Assembly (NCBI GenBank): GCA_003258795.1
Contig: QHMH01000012.1
Span: 77,380-141,379, forward strand
DNA: 64,000 bases
Direction: 5' to 3'
From: Candidatus Melainabacteria bacterium
GTDB taxonomy: Bacteria > Cyanobacteriota > Vampirovibrionia > Gastranaerophilales > Gastranaerophilaceae
Shown: one piece after another, positions 40,844 to 52,299 of the stretch
Layout: every line of letters begins with the position of its first letter
Position numbering within the stretch: the stretch's first letter is position 1
Made by a program: the position numbers and the translations under genes
The notes under the pieces: generated by a model
Told to the model about the DNA's origin: nothing
Database searches by the model: none
What the model saw: the letters and a program-made list of their open reading frames with translations, nothing else

Positions 40844-40945
40844 GTTCACCTCTTTTATTAAGCATATTGTAACCGAAATTAAAAAATATTGCCATTTTTT
40901 TAAATTTAATGTAATATGTTATTCATTCGGAGATACAAAAAATAT

Positions 40946-41500
40946 ATGAAAAAAGCATTATTATTGATTTTAATACTTGCAGTGTCTGTTATATCGACAG
41001 CATGTATAAACAATTTGGCGGTACAGGAACTTAACAATAAAGCAAAAGAGTTCATGGACAAGGGTGATTATCAAAATGCAATATCAAGATTGAATTCAAG
41101 TATTGACTTGGATAATACAATTTTTGAATCTCATTACAACTTGGGAATTGCATATACACAGGCAGAGGAATATGACAAAGCTTATGAACAATTCGAAACT
41201 GCTCTAAAATTAAACCCAGAAAATTCTTCAACATATTACGTTATGGCAATTGCGTATGAAAATAACGCAAAAGATTTAATGCAGGCTAACAAATCAGAAA
41301 TTGATGATGAGGCTGATGATGACGAAGAAGTCCAAACTCCTGCAAAACCAGAAGATATTACAAATTTATTAAATAAGGCTGTTGAAAACTATCAAACATA
41401 CGTTACAAAAACTCCAAAGTTAGAAAATAAAGAAGAAATTGAAAATAAAATCTCATCTCTTGAAGAATTGATTTCTAAAAATAACGGGATTGAAAATTGA
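40946..41500 (+). CDS. TPR-repeat lipoprotein-like protein
   Basis: 184 residues from ATG 40946 (GGAG 13 bases upstream; another ATG lies 30 bases earlier). A signal sequence MKKALLLILILAVSVISTAC resembles a lipoprotein lipobox with Cys at about 20. Then tetratricopeptide repeats (AKEFMDKGDYQNAISRLNSSIDLD, SHYNLGIAYTQAEEYDKAYEQFETALKLNPE, SSTYYVMAIAYENNA), an acidic linker and a last helix pair. Probably a periplasmic protein-binding scaffold. It overlaps lgt, the very enzyme that lipidates such cysteines. Confidence 0.8.
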   Translation: MKKALLLILILAVSVISTACINNLAVQELNNKAKEFMDKGDYQNAISRLNSSIDLDNTIFESHYNLGIAYTQAEEYDKAYEQFETALKLNPENSSTYYVMAIAYENNAKDLMQANKSEIDDEADDDEEVQTPAKPEDITNLLNKAVENYQTYVTKTPKLENKEEIENKISSLEELISKNNGIEN

Positions 41501-42282
41501 TTTTAGCCTCTTGTGGAGAAATAGCCTTTGAAATATTTGGTTATCCTATACATTATTATGGAATAATAATGGGTTTGTCTATCTTTTGCGGAATTATGCT
41601 TTCATATTTCATCTGCAAAAGATTTTTCAAAGAACTAAACCCCGATGTCATTTTTGATGTCGGAATACCAGTGATAATTGGAGCTATAATTGGTGCAAGG
41701 CTTTATTATTGTCTTTTCGCATACGATTATTATTTTTCGCATCCAATCAACATAGTGAAAATTTATGAGGGCGGACTGTCAATACACGGAGCAATTATAG
41801 GAGGGGTAATTGCTGGAGCCGTTTATACTAAAAATAAAAAATTACCTTTTCTAAAACTTTGTGACATCTTTTCCTTTGGACTTGTTTTAGGGCAAGTTAT
41901 TGGCAGATGGGGAAATTTCTTTAATAATGAGGCATTTGGAAGACCATATAATGGTTTTATAAAACTCTTTGTTCCTGAAAACTGCCGTCCATTTGGATAT
42001 GAAAATTTTGAATATTTTCACCCAACATTTTTATACGAAAGTTTTTTAAATATTTTCATTCTTTTAATATTGTTTTTAGTGCTTAAATACAGTTACAGCG
42101 AAAAAAAATCTGGGAAAATTTTCTTCACATACTTAATTTGCTATTCAATTGTAAGATTTTGTATCGAAAGCATTAGAATAGATAGTGTTTTTAACATTGC
42201 TAATATCCCTTTAGCTCAAATAGTAAGTTTAATCATTTTATTTTTTAGTTTATTGTGTATGTATAGAAAACAATTGTTTTAA
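41497..42282 (+). CDS. lgt: Prolipoprotein diacylglyceryl transferase
   Basis: 261 residues with seven membrane helices. Starts at TTG in a TTGA overlap with the TPR gene. Diagnostic GGLSIHGAIIGGVIAG and GRWGNFFNNEAFGRP (Lgt signature with the catalytic Arg) are present, and HPTFLYESF. It transfers diacylglycerol from phosphatidylglycerol to lipobox cysteines in the inner membrane. Length is normal. Confidence 0.95.
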   Translation: MILASCGEIAFEIFGYPIHYYGIIMGLSIFCGIMLSYFICKRFFKELNPDVIFDVGIPVIIGAIIGARLYYCLFAYDYYFSHPINIVKIYEGGLSIHGAIIGGVIAGAVYTKNKKLPFLKLCDIFSFGLVLGQVIGRWGNFFNNEAFGRPYNGFIKLFVPENCRPFGYENFEYFHPTFLYESFLNIFILLILFLVLKYSYSEKKSGKIFFTYLICYSIVRFCIESIRIDSVFNIANIPLAQIVSLIILFFSLLCMYRKQLF

Positions 42283-42326
42283 ATCATTATATTTTGTGAT
42301 AAACTCCAAAAGCGAGAGGTATTTTT

Positions 42327-43376
42327 ATGAAAAAAGTTATTTTGACAGGTGATAGACCAACAGGAAAACTTCATTTGGGTCACTATGTAGGTTCTGTTAG
42401 AGAACGTGTAATGCTCCAAAATAGTGGAGATTATGACAAAATATACATAATGATTGCGGATGCTCAAGCACTTACTGATAATGCAGAAAATCCACAAAAG
42501 GTTCGAGATAATATCATCGAGGTTGCACTTGATTATTTGGCATGCGGTATAGATCCTGAAAAATCAACAATTCTAATTCAATCAATGATACCTGAATTAA
42601 CAGAGTTGACGTTTTATTATATGAATCTTGTGACTGTATCAAGAGCACAAAGAAACCCAACCGTAAAAACAGAAATTAAAATACGAAATTTTGAAACAAA
42701 CATTCCAGTAGGATTTTTTGTTTACCCAATAAGCCAAGCTGCCGATATAACAGCATTCAAGGCAACAACTGTTCCTGCAGGAGAAGATCAAAAACCAATG
42801 ATTGAACAATGCAGAGAAATCGTTCACAAGTTTAATTCTTTGTATGGTGAAACCTTAGTTGAACCAGATATCGTATTGCCACAAAATGGCGCTTGCCTGA
42901 GATTGCCAGGACTTGACGGAAAGGCAAAAATGAGTAAATCTCTTGGAAATTGCATCTATTTGTCAGATGAGCCTGAAGATATAAGAAAAAAAATAATGTC
43001 AATGTTCACAGACCCTAACCATTTAAGAGTAGAAGATCCTGGACAAACTGACGGAAATCCTGTGTTTATATATCTTGATGCCTTTTCAAGAGAAGAACAC
43101 TTTAAGGAATTCTTGCCAGAATATCAAAATCTTGATGAGCTTAAAGACCATTATAGACGTGGTGGTTTGGGTGATGTTAAGGTTAAAAAATTCTTGAATA
43201 ATGTAATCCAGTCTGAACTTGCACCAATCAGAGAAAAAAGAAAAGTATGGGAAAGCAAGACGCCAGAAGTTTATGAAATTTTAAAACAAGGAACGGTGAA
43301 GGCAAGAGAAGTTGCAGCAAATACAATGAATGATGTAAGAGCAGCAATGAAGATAAATTACTTTGACAATATTTAG
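42327..43376 (+). CDS. trpS: Tryptophanyl-tRNA synthetase
   Basis: 349 residues. Class I signatures: HIGH-like GKLHLGHYVGS (about residues 13-23) and KMSKS in GKAKMSKSLGN (about 195-205); AGEDQKPMIEQCREIV lies between. GAGAGG precedes the ATG. It is preceded by lgt and followed by an inverted repeat terminator. Confidence 0.96.
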   Translation: MKKVILTGDRPTGKLHLGHYVGSVRERVMLQNSGDYDKIYIMIADAQALTDNAENPQKVRDNIIEVALDYLACGIDPEKSTILIQSMIPELTELTFYYMNLVTVSRAQRNPTVKTEIKIRNFETNIPVGFFVYPISQAADITAFKATTVPAGEDQKPMIEQCREIVHKFNSLYGETLVEPDIVLPQNGACLRLPGLDGKAKMSKSLGNCIYLSDEPEDIRKKIMSMFTDPNHLRVEDPGQTDGNPVFIYLDAFSREEHFKEFLPEYQNLDELKDHYRRGGLGDVKVKKFLNNVIQSELAPIREKRKVWESKTPEVYEILKQGTVKAREVAANTMNDVRAAMKINYFDNI

Positions 43377-43417
43377 TTTGAAAAACACAATCTGTATTGT
43401 CGGAAAAGTATAAAAAT

Positions 43418-43458
43418 AGAGTCCATTTCGATTGAAGGAAATAGACTCTTATTTTTTT
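43418..43458. terminator. Terminator between trpS and the PHP gene
   Basis: AGAGTC (43418-43423) pairs with GACTCT (43444-43449), extended by ATTTC/GAAAT, followed by ATTTTTTT. Confidence 0.75.
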
Positions 43459-43487
43459 ATATATTTTTTTCTTTTAAAACTCCCACC

Positions 43488-44423
43488 TTAGTACAAATAT
43501 ATTTTTTCTCTGTGGTTGTCTAAACTACCCGTTCTCATTATTTTATGTTTTTTTGCAGATTTTTTTATGTGTGATAACAAGTCTTGATCTTCATAAAATC
43601 TATATCTTTGATAGTATGCTTCGGTAAATAATATTTTATTTTTTCTTTGTGAGGTATAAAGAGCGAACATATCTTCTACCCAATCATATATTGTTTTGTT
43701 AGAAGGAATATTTTCTCTTTTAATTTCTCTTACTGGATGTGCAACACCTATCAATCCATATTTTTGGTTGTTTATAAGAGTGGTTACTGACGTGAATTCT
43801 CTTTCAGTTCTTCCAAAGTTTTCAAATGCTTTGTCATATGGGTTTATTGCAAGAGCCAACATATGAATTCCGTTTTTTTGGTCTTGCGACGGCATTTTTT
43901 CAATGTATGCCCAAATTTCCATTCCCAAAACAACTTTTAAATTTTTATATTTTTGTGGATTTTTCAAAATTGTTTCAACCGCAATTTTATCGCCGTCAGT
44001 TGTATTGTGATCTGTAAGAGCAACTACAAACGGATATTTTTCTCTTGGGTTTTGCGCACTACATTTATCAGCATATTCTGCCGCCTGATTTAGCAACTCC
44101 TCAACACTCATTGTACCGTCAGAACTTGTTGTGTGCATGTGAAAATTTGCTCTTGATCTACAAGATGAAAAAACTTTCATATCATCCCTTTGAAATTCAT
44201 CAATCATATAAGCTGTTTCGTTATCGTCGTAACGTTTTATAATCTTGACAAGTTCTTTTTCCCCAACAATTGAGTCTAAACTTTTTACACTTTTTTCAGG
44301 CATAGACGAGTTTTTAATTAAGATTTTTTTATATTCTAAATCTTGAGATGCAACGCAAGATAAACTCAATCCTGACATTAAAAATACAATTGCAACTTTA
44401 AGTAAAAAACTTTTTTTAAACAT
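43488..44423 (-). CDS. Secreted PHP-domain metal-dependent phosphoesterase-like protein
   Basis: 311 residues from ATG 44423, preceded by AGGA; the frame is open further upstream but that part lies over rsfS. N-terminal signal peptide (MFKKSFLLKVAIVFLMSGLSLSCVAS). PHP motifs: NFHMHTTSSDGT (about residue 95), ALTDHNTTDGD, LGMEIWAY, GVAHPVRE and SLDNHR, which supply the trinuclear metal site. Most PHP proteins are cytoplasmic; a signal peptide suggests a periplasmic or lipid-anchored enzyme acting on phosphorylated sugars, nucleotides or lipids. The substrate is unknown. Confidence 0.82.
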   Translation of the reverse strand: MFKKSFLLKVAIVFLMSGLSLSCVASQDLEYKKILIKNSSMPEKSVKSLDSIVGEKELVKIIKRYDDNETAYMIDEFQRDDMKVFSSCRSRANFHMHTTSSDGTMSVEELLNQAAEYADKCSAQNPREKYPFVVALTDHNTTDGDKIAVETILKNPQKYKNLKVVLGMEIWAYIEKMPSQDQKNGIHMLALAINPYDKAFENFGRTEREFTSVTTLINNQKYGLIGVAHPVREIKRENIPSNKTIYDWVEDMFALYTSQRKNKILFTEAYYQRYRFYEDQDLLSHIKKSAKKHKIMRTGSLDNHREKIYLY

Positions 44424-44436
44424 TTTGATATATATC

Positions 44437-44841
44437 CTATTTTGTCGAACTTTCATATTCAGCGTATTCTTTTGAATTTTCCATCCAAACATCTTCTTCA
44501 ACTGTAAATGCATGGTTCCAGAATTTTTCAATAGCGTACGTTTCTCTTTCTTCTCTGTGTAAAATATGTACTACAACATCGCCGTAATCAAGCAAATTCC
44601 AACGATTTCTCAAATCATTTTCCTGCCTTGCGGGTAATCTTTTAAAAATATCTTTAATCTTTTCACGAACATAAGAACTCAAAGCTCTTACTTGAGTAGA
44701 TGTATCAGCTGAGCAAACAACAAAATAATCCGCCAAAACCGAAACCTTGCTAATATTCAAAATAACTATATTCTTTCCTAATTTATCATCTAAAATTCTT
44801 GCAATAACGCTTGCCAATTTTTCTGAAGTTACTTCTTGCAA
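44437..44841 (-). CDS. rsfS: Ribosomal silencing factor RsfS
   Basis: 134 residues. LDDKLGKNIVILNISKVSVLADYFVVCSADTSTQVRALSSYV and NLLDYGDVVVHILHREERETYAIEKFW are RsfS hallmarks. It binds L14 and blocks subunit joining in stationary phase. Start is TTG (44839-44841) with AGGAGG six bases upstream. In many genomes rsfS follows nadD-yqeK; here those genes sit at 56.5 kb, so the trio is split. One base from rpiB. Confidence 0.94.
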   Translation of the reverse strand: MQEVTSEKLASVIARILDDKLGKNIVILNISKVSVLADYFVVCSADTSTQVRALSSYVREKIKDIFKRLPARQENDLRNRWNLLDYGDVVVHILHREERETYAIEKFWNHAFTVEEDVWMENSKEYAEYESSTK

Positions 44842-44842
44842 A

Positions 44843-45283
44843 TCAATCCTCCTCTAACATATCAATTCTTCTTTGATGTCTGCCGCCCTCAAATTCAGTA
44901 TCAAGCCAAATATCGACAATATCGAGTGCAAGACCAACACCTAAAACTCTTTCACCCATACAAAGAATGTTAGAGTTGTTATGCATTCTTGTATATCTTG
45001 CAGTAAAAGTGTCTGAGCAAACAGAAGCTCTTATGCCTTTAACTTTATTTGCGGCAAGAGATATTCCAATTCCAGTTCCGCAAATTAAAATTCCTCTGTC
45101 GTATTCTCCGGAAGCAACAGCTTTTGCGACAGCTTTTCCATATACTGGGTAGTCACAAGAATTTGTATCGTATGTTCCAAAATCTTTAAATTCAATGCCT
45201 CTTTCTTTTAAATGTTCCATAACGGCTTGTTTTAAATGAAATCCGCCATGATCTGAACCAATTGCAAATTTTTCTTTAATCAT
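44843..45283 (-). CDS. rpiB: Ribose-5-phosphate isomerase B
   Basis: 146 residues. AIGSDHGGFHLKQAV and GILICGTGIGISLAANKVKGIRA with the active-site Cys, then RMHNNSNILCMGERVLG, are the RpiB/LacAB signatures. It interconverts ribulose-5-P and ribose-5-P and feeds prs at 50.4 kb. Coupled to rsfS downstream, and four bases after the CHASE2-GGDEF gene. Confidence 0.96.
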   Translation of the reverse strand: MIKEKFAIGSDHGGFHLKQAVMEHLKERGIEFKDFGTYDTNSCDYPVYGKAVAKAVASGEYDRGILICGTGIGISLAANKVKGIRASVCSDTFTARYTRMHNNSNILCMGERVLGVGLALDIVDIWLDTEFEGGRHQRRIDMLEED

Positions 45284-45287
45284 AATC

Positions 45288-47084
45288 CTATTTTCCTACC
45301 TGATTTCTACCATTTTCTTTTGCTACATATAATCTTTTATCAGCATTTTCTATTATTTCTGAAGGTGTAGAACCGTCTTGAGGATAGGTTGAAACACCCA
45401 AAGATATTGTAACATTACTTTCTTGATTATTTACGAGTTTGAAAGGTTTTTCTGCGATAAGGTCACAAATTTTTTGTGCTGTGGTATGAGCATCTTCGTA
45501 ATTTGTGTTAGGAAGAATAATTGTCATTTCTTCGCCACCATATCTGCAAACGATATCACAAGATCTTACATTCTTTTTAAGTTTTGCTGCAACCTGTTTC
45601 AAAACAGCATCACCAGATTGGTGTCCGTAAACATCGTTAAACTTCTTAAAGAAGTCGATATCAATTATTATCATTGAAAATTCAGTATTATATCTCTTTG
45701 AATTTGTTATCTGTTGCAACATTTGTTCTTGGAAATATCTGTGGTTATAAAGTTCTGTCAAACCGTCTATCGTTGCAAGTCTGTATTGGTTTTCAAAATC
45801 TCTTGACTTGAGGATATATTTTACGACATATGCGGAGATTAGCATTAACAATACCATTGCAATAGGAATGATAACTGCTATCCATAGGTTAAAGAATATC
45901 ATTACATAATATGACAATAGTAAATAAACGAGGATAGTTAACATTGTCAGTGATATTGACATCAAAGTCGTAGGACTTTTAAATACGATTAAAGCAACGA
46001 TAGCTGCCAAAATAATGCTTGTTGCAATGTCAACCGGAGTGCTAACTCTTTTGATAAAGTTGTTATCAATCAAATTGTTTACAAATGTAGTATGGATTGC
46101 AACTCCTGGGTACAACTTGTCAACAGGAACTGTTTTTGTATCAAACAAGCTTACTGCAGTTGTGCCTACATAAATAACTTTGTCTTTAAAATCGTAAGGT
46201 GATTTGATTTCACCATTCATAGCTTTTACAATTTTATATAGAGGAACTTGTACAAAAGTGTTTGATGCGGAACCATACCAATTCAAGATAGCACCGCCAT
46301 CTTTATCCAAAGGAATATTTCCAACTTCCGTTATCAAATTACCATTTTTGTCGATTTGAAAATCTTTTGATTGAGCACCCATTGATTTTAGAGCAACTTT
46401 TAGTGCGAGGTGTGGATAAAATTCGTTTTTGTAAACCATAAGTGGTGGCATTTTTCTTAAAACGCCGTCATTAGAGCGGGAAACGTTAATTAAAGCAACG
46501 TTTTCTGTTCCTGCCAAAATTTGAGGAAGAATCGCTCTACAATTTGAAAAAGTTAAATCTTTTGAAAAATCAACGTCGGAGTTATTTTGAACATTAACTT
46601 TGAACTTGTTATCTAAATCAATTGGTTTTCTAACATCAGCCTCTTGATTGTCGAAATTCATTGAGGTAAAAACGTTGTTGTTATCTGTTATTGATTTAAC
46701 AAGTTTTGCATCTTCTGCCAAACTGCTTTTCATGGATTTGATAAACATTAAGTCGAATGCAATAACTTTTGGGTTTTGTTTTTCCAAATAATTTACCAAA
46801 TCTGCATAAACTGAACGAGGCATTGGCCATTCGCCATATTTTTCGTGCAAGTATTCATAGCTTGCATCATCAATTGTTACGATAACAATGTCTTTGTTTA
46901 CCTTATCTGCTTTTGTTGCAACTGAAAGTCTTTGTCTAAAGTCAAATGAATTATTTTCCATTGCTGACAAAAACTCGTTTACACCAGTGTTTTTAACAAA
47001 AACAACCATTCCAGTAAAAATAATTGCAAAAAGAAATAATGAAAGAACAAATACTTTCATCTTTTTATTTGAAAAAATCTTCAT
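45288..47084 (-). CDS. CHASE2-domain diguanylate cyclase (GGDEF)
   Basis: 598 residues: an N-terminal membrane helix, extracytoplasmic CHASE2 domain (about 45-330; DIVIVTIDDASYEYL...VIAFDLMF), three membrane helices (about 340-420) and a GGDEF domain. The active site is G516-G-E-E519 and the inhibitory site R507-x-x-D510 is intact. Asp and Lys of the nucleotide motif are seen (IIIDIDFFKKFNDVYGH). It makes c-di-GMP, with product feedback. Its product could act on the MshEN domain of PilB. It lies in one leftward run from valS to rsfS. Confidence 0.95.
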   Translation of the reverse strand: MKIFSNKKMKVFVLSLFLFAIIFTGMVVFVKNTGVNEFLSAMENNSFDFRQRLSVATKADKVNKDIVIVTIDDASYEYLHEKYGEWPMPRSVYADLVNYLEKQNPKVIAFDLMFIKSMKSSLAEDAKLVKSITDNNNVFTSMNFDNQEADVRKPIDLDNKFKVNVQNNSDVDFSKDLTFSNCRAILPQILAGTENVALINVSRSNDGVLRKMPPLMVYKNEFYPHLALKVALKSMGAQSKDFQIDKNGNLITEVGNIPLDKDGGAILNWYGSASNTFVQVPLYKIVKAMNGEIKSPYDFKDKVIYVGTTAVSLFDTKTVPVDKLYPGVAIHTTFVNNLIDNNFIKRVSTPVDIATSIILAAIVALIVFKSPTTLMSISLTMLTILVYLLLSYYVMIFFNLWIAVIIPIAMVLLMLISAYVVKYILKSRDFENQYRLATIDGLTELYNHRYFQEQMLQQITNSKRYNTEFSMIIIDIDFFKKFNDVYGHQSGDAVLKQVAAKLKKNVRSCDIVCRYGGEEMTIILPNTNYEDAHTTAQKICDLIAEKPFKLVNNQESNVTISLGVSTYPQDGSTPSEIIENADKRLYVAKENGRNQVGK

Positions 47085-47155
47085 ATCTACCCCACTAAAA
47101 CTAATATCGGCACTATTATAACCCGAAGAAAAAATTTTGGATAGATATTTACAAA

Positions 47156-47178
47156 AAGTTAGGGCAGTGCCCTAACTT
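47156..47178 (-). terminator. Terminator after valS
   Basis: AAGTTAGGGC (47156-47165) pairs with GCCCTAACTT (47169-47178) around a 3-nt loop; on the minus strand five T follow. Confidence 0.82.
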
Positions 47179-47197
47179 AAAACAAAAATGAAAAAAT

Positions 47198-49831
<2,634 letters not shown>

Positions 49832-49939
49832 TATAAACTTCCCCTTCAACGTCTTTAATGTCTATAATTTAACACAAAATATATTTTTATACAAAGCCAG
49901 TTTTTTAATTTTTTGATTTTATGATAAGTTAAATATTAA

Positions 49940-50279
49940 GAAGCAGTTGGATAATCGCGTACAGATTTTTTGTATGAGGAAAGTCCGAGCATTCAAGGAC
50001 AGGCTGCCAGAGAAATTCTGGGATGCGTGAGCATGCGGAAAGTGCCACAGAAAAGTTGACTGCCGATGGCGAGATTTCGCACAGGCGATGGTGCAACGGT
50101 GAGTTAAGAGCTTCACCGGCATATTTGAAAAAATGTGCGTCAAGGTAAACCCCAGCTGAATGCAAGATTAACAGGGTAGGGTGTCCGCCCAGTGACCCGA
50201 AATATCGCTTGTGTTTGCAAGTAATTGCATTCCCAGACAGATGATTATCTAAAACAGAACTCGGCTTACGGACTGCTTC
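49940..50279 (+). ncRNA. rnpB: RNase P RNA (type A)
   Basis: The ends GAAGCAGT (49940-49947) and ACTGCTTC (50272-50279) form P1. The conserved GAGGAAAGTCCGAGC (CR-I) lies near 49976, ACAGAACTCGGCTTACGG (CR-V) near 50254, and AAGGTAAACCCC near 50139 also match the core. It is the catalytic subunit that matures tRNA 5' ends. Divergent from valS; a T-rich tract follows directly. Confidence 0.96.
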
Positions 50280-50300
50280 TTTTTTATTTTTTTTTTGAAA
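50280..50300 (+). terminator. T-rich terminator of rnpB
   Basis: The P1 3' strand is followed at once by a long T tract (50280-50296), so the P1 helix itself may serve as the terminator stem. Confidence 0.6.
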
Positions 50301-50405
50301 TAACTTAATAATTTTGTCTATATTTCTTGATGTTTATTTTTTTCGTTGTTAAAATATGCATACAAGGAAAAACTTTAATAAGTTATAAAAAGGAAAAGAT
50401 TTAAA

Positions 50406-51404
50406 ATGACACTATCGCAAGGAAAAAAGATTATTAACCCAACACATGATATAAAAATTTTTACTGGAAGGTCACATCCAGTTTTGGCACACGAAATAGC
50501 TGATTATCTTGGGACAACAATGGGTCCTATGGTTATCAAAAACTTTGCTGATGGTGAAATTTATGTTCAAGTTCAAGAAAGTGTTAGAGGGGATGATGTT
50601 TTTATCGTTCAACCATTATGCAACCCTGTAAATGAAAACTTGATGGAACTTTTGATTATTATTGATGCTTTCAAACGTGCAAGTGCAAAGACAATTACAG
50701 CTGTAATTCCATATTATGGTTATGCAAGACAAGATAGAAAAACTTCTGGCAGAGAAGCTATTACTGCAAAACTTGTTGCAGATCTTTTGACAACAGCTGG
50801 AGCTGATAGAATACTTGCGATGGATCTACACACAGGTCAAATTCAAGGATTTTTCAATATATTGGTTGACCATATTTACTCAACTCCAATTTTGGTTGAT
50901 TACGTAAAAGGTTTGGGTATAAATTCTGAAGATATGGTTGCTGTAAGCCCTGATACAGGTGGTGTTGCAAGAACAAGACACTTTGCAAAAGAACTTGAAT
51001 GTACACTTGCCATTATTGATAAACGTCGTGACAAACATAATGAAGCTATCGCATCTCATGTTATTGGTGATGTTCAAGGAAAAACTTGCTTTATGTTTGA
51101 CGACATAATTGACACAGCCGGAACAATCACAGAAGCATCAAAACTTCTTATGACAAAAGGTGCAAAAGAAATTTATGTTTGTGCTGCTCACGCAGTGTTC
51201 TCTGGTCCTGCAAGAGAAAGACTTGCAACTGCACCGATAAAAGAAGTTATAGTTTCAAATACAATTCCTTGGAAAAAAGAAAATCTCCCAGAAAACGTTA
51301 AACAACTTTCAGTTGCTCCACTTTTGGGTGAAGCTATTTCAAGAATTCATGATGACGAATCTATTAGTTCATTGTTTGGATTTGAAAAGGAGATTAAGCT
51401 TTAA
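50406..51404 (+). CDS. prs: Ribose-phosphate pyrophosphokinase
   Basis: 332 residues. KIFTGRSHPVLAHEIADYLG, flexible loop AVIPYYGYARQDRKTSGREAI, MDLHTGQIQGFF and the PRPP-binding MFDDIIDTAGTI are diagnostic. It makes PRPP for purine, pyrimidine, NAD and Hpt salvage reactions. AAGGA upstream. Its stop overlaps the GT8 start (TAATG), an unusual coupling of nucleotide metabolism with glycosyl transfer. Confidence 0.97.
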   Translation: MTLSQGKKIINPTHDIKIFTGRSHPVLAHEIADYLGTTMGPMVIKNFADGEIYVQVQESVRGDDVFIVQPLCNPVNENLMELLIIIDAFKRASAKTITAVIPYYGYARQDRKTSGREAITAKLVADLLTTAGADRILAMDLHTGQIQGFFNILVDHIYSTPILVDYVKGLGINSEDMVAVSPDTGGVARTRHFAKELECTLAIIDKRRDKHNEAIASHVIGDVQGKTCFMFDDIIDTAGTITEASKLLMTKGAKEIYVCAAHAVFSGPARERLATAPIKEVIVSNTIPWKKENLPENVKQLSVAPLLGEAISRIHDDESISSLFGFEKEIKL

Positions 51405-52243
51405 TGAGCACAATTCCTGTGTTTGTTGCAACAGATGACAATTATCTGATGCAAACTTACGTATGCCTTCAGTCTATTTTGGATAATGTTGCTAAAGAAA
51501 ATTCTTACAAGATTTATGTTTTGAGCCTTATTAAAGATACCTCTAAAATCCAAATCTTTAACAACTTAAATAGAGAAAATTTCACTATTGAATTTGTCAA
51601 AATGGAGGAAATGTTTTCTCAAGCCCCAGAATTGCTTGATAAAAATATATTATCATATCTTCCACCATCAACATTTAGTAGAGTTTTTATTCCAGACTTG
51701 TTCCCAAATGTTGATAAGGCAGTTTATTTGGATGTAGACACAATTGTAAACATTGATATCGCAGAGCTCTTTAATATTAACTTGGAAGATAATATTATTG
51801 CAGGTATTCACGACTGGGGTGTTAGTCTTGATGTGGATCTTATAGATTTTATTTCTTTAACATTGGGTGTTCCTCTTGAAAAATATTTTAACGGAGGAGT
51901 ATTAGTCTTGAATTCGAAAAAAATGAGAGAAGAAGGTTTCTTCGATTTATGTATGAATGTGGTGAAATACATTGGAAGGACGTTTTGTGCAGATCAAGAT
52001 GTGTTGAATGTTGTGTGTCAAGATAACACGTTGTTGCTTAATTCTGAGTATAATGTAGCAACTAAATGTTTTTTAACCCCAGAAAAATTTAAGGATTATA
52101 TTGGTAGTATCAAAGAGTTTAAAATAATTCATTATAATACTCCAGATGAATGGCGTCCTTGGAATAATGAAAAATGCCCATTAAAAGAATATTTTTGGAA
52201 TGTTGCTAAAAAAACGCCTTTTTATAATGAGCTTTTACCATAA
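51404..52243 (+). CDS. Glycosyltransferase family 8 protein (copy 1)
   Basis: 279 residues. N-terminal IPVFVATDDNYLMQTYVCLQSILDN (nucleotide-sugar binding), metal-binding DxD in YLDVDTIVNID, YFNGGVLVLNSKKMREEG, ADQDVLN and the C-terminal KIIHYNTPDEWRPW are the GT8 signatures. Members transfer glucose or galactose to LPS core or other glycans, using UDP-sugars; galE at 26 kb could supply UDP-Gal. It overlaps prs by one base. 89 bp (51674-51762) are identical to copy 2. Confidence 0.92.
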   Translation: MSTIPVFVATDDNYLMQTYVCLQSILDNVAKENSYKIYVLSLIKDTSKIQIFNNLNRENFTIEFVKMEEMFSQAPELLDKNILSYLPPSTFSRVFIPDLFPNVDKAVYLDVDTIVNIDIAELFNINLEDNIIAGIHDWGVSLDVDLIDFISLTLGVPLEKYFNGGVLVLNSKKMREEGFFDLCMNVVKYIGRTFCADQDVLNVVCQDNTLLLNSEYNVATKCFLTPEKFKDYIGSIKEFKIIHYNTPDEWRPWNNEKCPLKEYFWNVAKKTPFYNELLP

Positions 52244-52299
52244 GTCCTTTCCACATTTTATTTATTTTTTAAGTTATAATTATTAAAAAGAGAAAAGAC

